A DNA stretch of 47,155 nt, taken from the NCBI GenBank assembly GCA_029779755.1, contig JAKOZZ010000187.1:1-47155 (forward strand), given 5' to 3'. The notes under the pieces are model-generated. The model had not been told where the DNA came from. It searched no databases and worked only from the letters and a program-made list of their open reading frames with translations. The DNA is from Pseudomonadota bacterium (lineage in GTDB: Bacteria; Pseudomonadota; Gammaproteobacteria; Burkholderiales; Burkholderiaceae_E). This document shows, piece after piece, positions 17,401 through 25,171 of the stretch. The stretch's first letter is position 1, and every line of letters starts with the position of its first letter. The position numbers and the translations under genes are program-made.

Positions 17401-17931
17401 ATGCCCCGCATCCCCTTCGTACCGGCCGACCTGTCCGAACCGGCGGACGTCGTCGCGGCGATCCGCGCGCGTCGCGGCGGCGAGCTGCTGCACCTCGACC
17501 GGATGCTGCTCAACAGTCCCGCGCTCGCGTCGGGGTGGAACGGCTACCTGCGCGCGGTGCGCAACGACCTCGGCCTCGACCCGATGCTGCGCGAACTGGC
17601 GATGTGCGTGGTTGCCGTGATCAACGGCGCGGAGTACGAGTTCACCCAGCACGCTCCGCACTTCCTGAAGGCCGGCGGCACGCAGGCCCAGGTGGCCGGC
17701 ATGCGCGACCCGGACGCGGCGCTGCGCGACCCGACGCTGTTCGATGCGACCGCGCGGGCCGCACTGGCGCTCACGATCGAGATGACGCGCACGGTGAAGG
17801 TCTCGGACGCGACCTTCGACGCCGTGCGGGCCCGGCTGTCCGACCAGCACTGCGTCGAGCTCGTCGGCGTGATCGCGACCTACAACATGGTGTCGCGCTT
17901 CCTGGTCGCGCTGGGCATCGAACCCGAATGA
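17401..17931 (+). CDS. Carboxymuconolactone decarboxylase family protein
   Basis: 176-residue all-helical protein of the CMD/AhpD-like family. The family core GWNGYLRAVRNDLGLDPMLRELAMCVVAVINGAE is split over residues 40-75; the following EYEFTQHAPHF keeps the Glu/His pair but lacks the AhpD CxxC dithiol. Members include gamma-carboxymuconolactone decarboxylases and many uncharacterised proteins. AGGAGA lies six bases before the ATG. It overlaps or abuts the following VOC gene and sits 104 bases after the halohydrin-dehalogenase-like gene, so all three may be co-transcribed. Function unknown. Confidence 0.86.
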   Translation: MPRIPFVPADLSEPADVVAAIRARRGGELLHLDRMLLNSPALASGWNGYLRAVRNDLGLDPMLRELAMCVVAVINGAEYEFTQHAPHFLKAGGTQAQVAGMRDPDAALRDPTLFDATARAALALTIEMTRTVKVSDATFDAVRARLSDQHCVELVGVIATYNMVSRFLVALGIEPE

Positions 17932-17951
17932 CCCCCCACTCCGGAGCCCTC

Positions 17952-18362
17952 GTGTCCACCAAAGCCCTGATCGACCGCGTCGACCACCTCGTTCTCACCG
18001 TGACCGACATCGAGGTCACCACGCGCTTCTACGAGCGCGCGCTCGGCATGCAGCGGGAGTTCTTCCGCGGCCCCGAAGGCCAGCCGCGCCATGCGCTGCT
18101 GTTCGGCAGCCAGAAGATCAACCTGCAGGACCGCAACACCGACACGCCGACCAAGGCGCGGGTGCCGACGATCGGCTCGGGCGACTTCTGCCTGATCGCC
18201 GCCGTGCCGCTGGACGAGGTGATCGCGCACCTGAAGGCCGAAGGCATTGCGATCGACACCGGGCCGGTGTCGCGCCGCGGGGCGCTCGGCCCGCTGCGCT
18301 CGATCTACCTGCGCGACCCGGACGACAACCTGGTCGAAGTGTCGGAGTACGTGGCCGGCTGA
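17952..18362 (+). CDS. VOC family (glyoxalase/dioxygenase-like) protein
   Basis: 136 residues, one vicinal-oxygen-chelate unit with two beta-alpha-beta3 modules. DRVDHLVLTVTDIEVTTRFY and LFGSQKINLQ mark the first module, and SIYLRDPDDNLVEVSEY the second, with the C-terminal Glu as a likely metal ligand. Betaproteobacteria carry many relatives annotated only as VOC proteins. The GTG at 17952 has GGAG seven bases upstream; an ATG at 17928 overlapping the previous stop (ATGA) would add eight residues but has no visible Shine-Dalgarno. Substrate unknown. Confidence 0.87.
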   Translation: MSTKALIDRVDHLVLTVTDIEVTTRFYERALGMQREFFRGPEGQPRHALLFGSQKINLQDRNTDTPTKARVPTIGSGDFCLIAAVPLDEVIAHLKAEGIAIDTGPVSRRGALGPLRSIYLRDPDDNLVEVSEYVAG

Positions 18363-18450
18363 GCCCCGGGCGCACTGCCCGGCCCGGTGCGGGCGGCCCA
18401 GCGGCACGCGCGGGCCCGCGGCGCGGCGGTGCCGACCGCCGCGCACCCGG

Positions 18451-19113
18451 TCACTTCGCCTGGGATTCCTGCGCCGAGCGACGCTCGATGCGCGCGATCT
18501 CGTCGGCCGACGCGTACTCGAACACCGTGACGACACGGGTCACGCCCGACACCCGGCTGGCCACCTGCGCGGCGCGATCGCCCTCGGCGCGCGAGACGAT
18601 CCCCATCAGGTAGACCACGCCCGCTTCGGTCACCACCTTCACGGTGTTGGCCTGCAGGTCCTTGGCGTCGACGAAGGCCGCCTTCACGCGCGTGGAAATG
18701 GTGGCGTCGCTGGCGGTCGTGCCGAGCGACACGCGGCCCGACACCTGCAGCTCGTTGTGCACCGAGCGCACGTTCTCGACGCCCGCCACGATGCGCTCGG
18801 CCGCCTGCCGGGTGGTGTCGTCGATCACCTGGCCGGTGATCAGCACCTTGCGGTTGAAGCTGGTGACGCTGATGCCGCCGGCGTTCTTGAGCTCCTCGCG
18901 CAGGCGGGACGCCGCCGTCACCTCGATGCCGGTGTCCTCGGTCTGCGTGCCGATCGTGCGCCGATCGGTGGCGGCCAGCACGCCGACGGCGACCCCGGTG
19001 GCGGCCAGCGGGAAGCAGCCGCTGAGCGAGAGCGTGGCGGCAACCAGCGCCGACGCCACGGCGGCCGACGCGAGGCGGCGGGGGAACGGTCGTGCGGAAC
19101 GGTGCGCGATCAT
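18451..19113 (-). CDS. dolP: Two-BON-domain outer-membrane lipoprotein, DolP (YraP) type
   Basis: 220-residue lipoprotein. An N-terminal signal ends in the lipobox LSGC at about residue 33. Two BON domains follow, about residues 65-135 (GISVTSFNRKVLITGQV) and 140-212 (VKVVTEAGVVYLMGIVSRAE). This is the architecture of DolP, which binds anionic lipids at the outer membrane and supports envelope integrity and BAM function. The neighbours diaA, yraN and rsmI are the same genes that flank dolP in E. coli, which supports the call. It lies downstream of the SIS gene on the same strand with an 87-base gap. Confidence 0.92.
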   Translation of the reverse strand: MIAHRSARPFPRRLASAAVASALVAATLSLSGCFPLAATGVAVGVLAATDRRTIGTQTEDTGIEVTAASRLREELKNAGGISVTSFNRKVLITGQVIDDTTRQAAERIVAGVENVRSVHNELQVSGRVSLGTTASDATISTRVKAAFVDAKDLQANTVKVVTEAGVVYLMGIVSRAEGDRAAQVASRVSGVTRVVTVFEYASADEIARIERRSAQESQAK

Positions 19114-19200
19114 GCGTGTTCTCCTGGGTTCGATACGTGCAGCGCTGCGCTGCGGCGGGCGACGTTCGGCCGGCCCGACGGGGCCGGCCTGCGCCCGGGA

Positions 19201-20056
<856 letters not shown>

Positions 20057-20140
20057 GGGCGCGGATGATACCGGCGCGGCGAAGGCGATCTCGTGCCGGC
20101 CACGCCGCCGGACGACGTGGCTGCCGCACTTGGCTGGCCG

Positions 20141-20557
20141 TCAGAACGCGCCGCGGATCCATTCGAGCGTGGCGCGATCGCCGGCCGGGCCGTCGAGCGC
20201 GACCACGTCGAAGCGCAGCGGCGGCCAGCGCTGCGCCCCCCAGCGCAGCGCCACGAAGACCTGCGCGGTGCGCCGCATGCGGCCCTGCTTGGCGGACGTG
20301 ACGCTGGCGGCCGCGCCGCCGAACCGCATGGAGGCGCGCTGACGCACCTCGACGAAGACGAGTTCGTCGGCCTCGGTCATGACCAGGTCGAGCTCGCCGA
20401 TCGGAAGGCGGAAATTGCGTTCCACCAGGCGCAGCCCACGGGCGAGCAGATAATCGAGCGCCCGCTGCTCCGCGGCGCCGCCGGCGCGCTGCGCGGGCGA
20501 GACGGCGGCGAAGGTGCCCGGGGCTGGCCGGGTGCGCGGCGCGCGGGATGTGTTCAT
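20141..20557 (-). CDS. yraN: YraN family (UPF0102) endonuclease-like protein
   Basis: 138 residues, UPF0102. The family core is intact: GGAAEQRALDYLLARGLRLV, ERNFRLPIGELDLVM, then LVFVEVRQRASMRFGG. The Glu-Asp-(E/Q)VK-like pattern (here EVR) places it in the Holliday-junction-resolvase-like nuclease fold. The biochemical role is still unsettled. The Met at 20557 is chosen because the family region starts about 25 residues later and longer reading would overlap the divergent rsmI gene. rsmI starts only 34 bases away on the other strand, as in many proteobacteria. Confidence 0.9.
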   Translation of the reverse strand: MNTSRAPRTRPAPGTFAAVSPAQRAGGAAEQRALDYLLARGLRLVERNFRLPIGELDLVMTEADELVFVEVRQRASMRFGGAAASVTSAKQGRMRRTAQVFVALRWGAQRWPPLRFDVVALDGPAGDRATLEWIRGAF

Positions 20558-20591
20558 CGACGAGGCGACCGGCCTGGAGCCGGACGAGACC

Positions 20592-21590
20592 ATGACCGGA
20601 AGATTGTATGTAGTGGCCACCCCCATCGGGCACCTGTCCGACCTAAGCCCGAGGGCTGCGGACGTCCTGCGCATGGTCGAGGTGGTTGCGGCCGAGGACA
20701 CGCGTGTGACCCGTGTGCTGCTGCGCCACGTCGGATCGTCGGCGCAGACGATCAGCGCACACGCCCACAACCAGGCGCGCGCGTGCGAAGCGGTGCTCGC
20801 GCACCTGCAGGCCGGGCGCGCGGTCGCGCTGGTGAGCGACGCCGGCACCCCGGCGATCAGCGACCCCGGCAATGCGATCGTCGCCGCCGCGCACGAAGCG
20901 GGCTTCGCCGTCACGCCGATCCCGGGGCCGACGGCGGTCGCGACCCTGCTGTCGGCTGCGGGGCTGTCGGACGGGCCGTTCCTGTTCGAGGGGTTCCTGC
21001 CGGCGCGCCCGAAGGTGCGCGACGAACGCCTGGCCCGCGTCGCCGCCGCCGCGCGGGCTGCGGGCGCCGTGCTGGTGCTGTACGAGGCTCCGCACCGGAT
21101 CGCCGCGACGCTGGCGGCGCTCGCGGCGCAGTTCGGCCCGGAGCGCCGCATCGCCGTCGGCCGCGAACTCACCAAGGCCTACGAGGAGGTGTTCCGCGGC
21201 ACGGCCGCACAGGCCGTCGACTGGCTCACCGCGAAGCCGGAGCGCGTCCGCGGCGAGTTCGTGGTGGCGATCGACCGCGCACCGGGAGATCCCGACGGCC
21301 CGGAGCCCCGCACCACCGGCCACGCGGCGTGGATCGACGACCACGACCGCCTGCTGATACGGCTGCTGGAGGATCTGCCGCCGAGCCGCGCGGTGAAGCT
21401 GGCGCAGGAACTGACCGGCGCGCCGCATCGCGATCTGTACGCGCGCACGCTCGCCCTGCGCGCCGGCGCCGGCACGGAGGACGACGAGCGCGACGAAGCC
21501 GATACGAACGACTCGGATCCGGCCGACGCCGATACGCGCGGCGCGGGCGGCGCCGACGACGCACCGGCCGCGGACGGCGACGTGCGCTGA
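20592..21590 (+). CDS. rsmI: 16S rRNA 2'-O-ribose C1402 methyltransferase RsmI
   Basis: 332-residue tetrapyrrole-methylase-fold enzyme that methylates the 2'-OH of C1402 in 16S rRNA. The N-terminus LYVVATPIGHLSDLSPRA, AEDTRVTR, SDAGTPAISDPG and PIPGPTAV are classic RsmI segments; YEAPHRI and ELTKAYEEVFRG follow. The ATG at 20592 places LYVVATPIG at residue 5, as in the family. About 45 residues at the C-terminus are extra: acidic, Asp/Ala/Thr-rich, and not part of the known fold. It diverges from yraN. Confidence 0.95.
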   Translation: MTGRLYVVATPIGHLSDLSPRAADVLRMVEVVAAEDTRVTRVLLRHVGSSAQTISAHAHNQARACEAVLAHLQAGRAVALVSDAGTPAISDPGNAIVAAAHEAGFAVTPIPGPTAVATLLSAAGLSDGPFLFEGFLPARPKVRDERLARVAAAARAAGAVLVLYEAPHRIAATLAALAAQFGPERRIAVGRELTKAYEEVFRGTAAQAVDWLTAKPERVRGEFVVAIDRAPGDPDGPEPRTTGHAAWIDDHDRLLIRLLEDLPPSRAVKLAQELTGAPHRDLYARTLALRAGAGTEDDERDEADTNDSDPADADTRGAGGADDAPAADGDVR

Positions 21591-21632
21591 AGACTCAGCG
21601 CACCTGCCCGCCGCTGCGGGCGGACGCGACGC

Positions 21633-24600
21633 TCACCAGGTGTCCACCCACTGCCGGCGCTTGCCTTCCCTGGGCACCTTGGGCGGCACCGCGCGCAGCC
21701 CGGCGACGATCCAGCGACGCGTGTCGACGGGGTCGATCACGTCGTCGAGCTCGAACAGCGCGGCCGCGCTGAGGGCCTTGCCCTGCTCGTACATGCCGGC
21801 CACGCGCCGGTCGAACTCGGCCTTCCGGGCGACCGGATCCTCGATCGCGGCCAGCTCGTTGCGGTAGCCCAGCTTCACCGCGCCTTCCAGGCCCATGCCG
21901 CCGAACTCGCCGGTGGGCCACGCGACGGCGAAGAAGGGCGCGTGGAAGCCGCCGCCGGCCATGCCTTGCGCGCCCAGGCCGTAGCCCTTGCGCAGCACGA
22001 CGGTGAACAGCGGCACGGTGAGGTTGGCGCCGATCACGAACGGGCGGCAGCAGTGTCGCACCAGACCGGTCTTCTCGAAGTCGGGCCCGACCATGTTGCC
22101 CGGGGTGTCGCACAGCGACAGCAGCGGGATGTCGAAGGCCTCGCACAGCTGCATGAAGCGCGCGGCCTTGTCGGCGGCCTCGCTGTCGATCGCGCCGCCG
22201 AGGTGCATCGGATTGTTGGCGATCACGCCCATCGGCCGGCCCTCGATGCGGATGAAGGCGGTGATCATCGCCAGGCCGAACTTCGGCCGCAGTTCCAGCA
22301 CCGAGCCGGTGTCGGCCAGCGTCTCGAGGACCTGCCGCACGTCGTAGACCCGCAGCCGGTTCTCGGGAACGATCCGGCGCAGCAGGCGCTGGTCGGCGCA
22401 GGTCCAGTCGGCGACCGGGCCCTGGAAGTAGGACAGGTACTGCTTGGCCGCGCGCACCGCGGCCGCCTCGTCCGGCACCGCGATGTCGACCACGCCGCTG
22501 CGCGTCTGCACGTCGATCGGCCCGACCTCCTCGGGCTTGTAGATGCCCAGGCCGCCGCCCTCGATCATCGCCGGGCCGCCCATGCCGATGGTGGCGTTCT
22601 CGGTGGCGATGACCACGTCGCAGCAGCCCAGCAGCACCGCGTTGCCGGCGAAGCAGCGCCCCGAGGCGATGCCCACCAGCGGCACCGCGCCCGACAGCCG
22701 TGCGAACAGGTAGAACGCCTCGGTGATCAGGTTGGCGGCGAAGACCTGGTCGGTGTCGCCCGGGCGGCCGCCGCCGCCCTCGGCGAACAGCACCACGGGC
22801 AGCTTCCAGCGGTCGGCGATCTGGAACATGCGGTCCTTCTTCGCATGGTTCTTCTTGCCCTGCGTGCCGGCGAGCACCGTGTAGTCGTAGGACATCGCCA
22901 CCACGCGCGACTGCTCGTCGCCGAACAGGTCGCCGTTGACGTGCCCCAGCCCCATCACCAGGCCGTCGGCCGGCGTCGTGCGGATCAGCTCGTCGATGGT
23001 GTTGCGCTGGCGGCGGGCCGCGAACACCAGCGCACCGTACTCGACGAAACTGCCCGGGTCGCAGAGGTCCTCGATGTTCTCGCGGGCCGTGCGCTGCTTC
23101 GTCTTGCGCCGCTTCGCGACCGCGTCGGGGCGGTTGGCGTCGAGCGTGAACGCATGGCGCGCCAGCGTCTCGGCGAGGTCGGGACGGATGTGGTCGAGGT
23201 CGACCTCCTCCTCGATCTGCTCGGCGGCGCCGAGCGCGTCCGACGGCTCGATGAACAGCAGCGGATGCCCCTCGAACACGGTCTCGCCCACCGGCGCGCC
23301 GATGGCGCGCACGATGCCGCCGGTGGTGGCCTCGATCACGTGCTCCATCTTCATCGCCTCCATCACCAGCACCGGCTGACCGGCGCGGACCGCGTCGCCG
23401 ACCGCGGCCGACAGGCTGACGATGGTGCCCTGGATGGGGGCGGCCAGGGCCACCGTGCCTTCGGGTCCGGCGGGTGCGTCGCCGGACCCGGGGCCGGCGG
23501 CGCCCGCAGCGGCAGCGGCGCCTGCGTCGGTCGACGCGTCGGCACCCGCCGACTGCGGCGCGTCGCTCTTGCCATGCATCAGCACGGCCAGCGGATCGCT
23601 GCGATCGATCTGTGCGCCCGCGCCGGCAGCGGGTGCACGCCGTGCCGGCGCGCCGGCGGCCGGCGCCACCGGCTCGTGGAACAGGCGCTGGTGGCCCGCC
23701 CCCTCGGCGACGATCTCGGCCGCGTGCCGCTCGATGAAGCGCGTGTCGATCTTCGCATCGAGAAACGCCGGGTGCCGCAGCAGGTTCTGCAGCATGGGGA
23801 TGTTGGTCTGCACCCCTGCGACGGAGAACTCGCACAGCGCACGGTAGGCCCGCGTCGCGACGTCGCGCAGCGACCCCGAGCGCGCGTGCACGATCAGCTT
23901 GGCCAGCAGGGAGTCGAAGCGCGGGCTGGTCCGGTAGCCGGCATAGCCGAAGGTGTCGACGCGCACGCCGGGGCCCAGCGGCGGCTCGAATGCCGAGAGC
24001 ATGCCGCCGGCGGGCCGGATCGCGCCTTCGGCGGTGAGCGTTTCGGTGTTGATGCGCAGCTGGATCGCGATGCCCAGCGGCGTGGGCGGGCTGCCCAGCG
24101 ACAGCCCCACCTCCGACAGGCTCGCGCCCGCGGCGATCTGCAGCTGCACCTGCACGAGGTCGACCCCCGTGACCTCCTCGGTCACGGTGTGCTCCACCTG
24201 CAGGCGCGGGTTCGCCTCGATGAACGCGAACTTCGCGTGGCCGCCGGCGGCGGCGTCGACCAGGAACTCGAAGGTGCCGACGTTGCGGTAGTGCACGGCG
24301 GCGGCCATGTCGAGCGCCGCCTGCAGCAGCCGGTCGCGCAGGCCCGAGTCGAGCGCCGGCGCGGGCGCGATCTCGACCACCTTCTGGCGCTCGCGCTGCA
24401 GGCTGCACTCGCGCTCCCACAGATGGGTGACCGCACCGGACCCGTCGCCGACGATCTGCACCTCGATGTGCCGGGCGGCGGTGAACAGCTGCTCGACGTA
24501 CACGTCGCCGTTGCCGAACGACCCCAGCGCCTCGGAGCGGCAGCGCTCGTAGGCGGCGGCCAGATCCTCCTCGCGCTGCACGATGCGCATGCCGCGTCCG

Positions 24601-25112
24601 CCGCCACCGGCGACGGCCTTGATCATGATGGCCGCGCTGCCGCCCGCGTCGGGGGCGCTGGCGAGCGAACGGAAGAAGGTCCGCGCCTGCTCGAGCGTGG
24701 TGGGCCCCGAGGTGCCGGGCATCACCGGCACGCCGCGCTGCGCCGCCAGCGCGCGCGCCTTGGCCTTGTCGCCGAACAGGTCGAGCGTCTGCGGGGTGGG
24801 GCCGACGAACACGATGCCCGCGTCCGCGCAGCGCTGGGCGAAGACCGCGTTCTCGCTGAGGAAGCCGTAGCCGGGGTGGATCGCGTCGCAGCCCTGCGCG
24901 CGCGCCACGCGCACGAGCTGTTCGAGGTCGAGGTAGGCCGGCACCCCGGTGCCGTCGAGCGCGACGCTGCGGTCGGTCTTGCGCACGTGCAGCGACGCCG
25001 CGTCGTCGTTCGAGTACACCGACACGGTTTCGATGCCCAGCGCGGACGCCGCACGGGCGATGCGGATGGCGATCTCGCCGCGGTTGGCGATCAGCAGTCT
25101 CTTGAAGGACAT
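21633..25112 (-). CDS. Single-chain biotin-dependent acyl-CoA carboxylase (BC–BCCP–CT fusion)
   Basis: 1159 residues that fuse all parts of an acyl-CoA carboxylase. Residues 1-450 are biotin carboxylase (LLIANRGEIAIRIARAA, ATP-grasp loop AVAGGGGRGMRIV, EANPRLQVEHTVTEE). After an Ala/Gly/Pro-rich linker, the biotin carrier domain has EAMKMEH with biotinyl Lys588. About residues 680-1159 are the carboxyltransferase (AEGGGGRPGDTDQ, GMGGPAMIEGG, LCDTPGNMVGPDFEKTG). The order and size match the single-chain long-chain acyl-CoA carboxylases known from bacteria, rather than the usual two-subunit forms. It is 59 bases behind the tandem CoA-transferase and surely co-transcribed. The acyl-CoA substrate is not known. 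Confidence 0.93.
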   Translation of the reverse strand: MSFKRLLIANRGEIAIRIARAASALGIETVSVYSNDDAASLHVRKTDRSVALDGTGVPAYLDLEQLVRVARAQGCDAIHPGYGFLSENAVFAQRCADAGIVFVGPTPQTLDLFGDKAKARALAAQRGVPVMPGTSGPTTLEQARTFFRSLASAPDAGGSAAIMIKAVAGGGGRGMRIVQREEDLAAAYERCRSEALGSFGNGDVYVEQLFTAARHIEVQIVGDGSGAVTHLWERECSLQRERQKVVEIAPAPALDSGLRDRLLQAALDMAAAVHYRNVGTFEFLVDAAAGGHAKFAFIEANPRLQVEHTVTEEVTGVDLVQVQLQIAAGASLSEVGLSLGSPPTPLGIAIQLRINTETLTAEGAIRPAGGMLSAFEPPLGPGVRVDTFGYAGYRTSPRFDSLLAKLIVHARSGSLRDVATRAYRALCEFSVAGVQTNIPMLQNLLRHPAFLDAKIDTRFIERHAAEIVAEGAGHQRLFHEPVAPAAGAPARRAPAAGAGAQIDRSDPLAVLMHGKSDAPQSAGADASTDAGAAAAAGAAGPGSGDAPAGPEGTVALAAPIQGTIVSLSAAVGDAVRAGQPVLVMEAMKMEHVIEATTGGIVRAIGAPVGETVFEGHPLLFIEPSDALGAAEQIEEEVDLDHIRPDLAETLARHAFTLDANRPDAVAKRRKTKQRTARENIEDLCDPGSFVEYGALVFAARRQRNTIDELIRTTPADGLVMGLGHVNGDLFGDEQSRVVAMSYDYTVLAGTQGKKNHAKKDRMFQIADRWKLPVVLFAEGGGGRPGDTDQVFAANLITEAFYLFARLSGAVPLVGIASGRCFAGNAVLLGCCDVVIATENATIGMGGPAMIEGGGLGIYKPEEVGPIDVQTRSGVVDIAVPDEAAAVRAAKQYLSYFQGPVADWTCADQRLLRRIVPENRLRVYDVRQVLETLADTGSVLELRPKFGLAMITAFIRIEGRPMGVIANNPMHLGGAIDSEAADKAARFMQLCEAFDIPLLSLCDTPGNMVGPDFEKTGLVRHCCRPFVIGANLTVPLFTVVLRKGYGLGAQGMAGGGFHAPFFAVAWPTGEFGGMGLEGAVKLGYRNELAAIEDPVARKAEFDRRVAGMYEQGKALSAAALFELDDVIDPVDTRRWIVAGLRAVPPKVPREGKRRQWVDTW

Positions 25113-25171
25113 GGTCCGGTTCTCGGGCCCCGCAGCCGGGGCGGTTGGATTCGTGTGGAAGCGGCCCGCCG

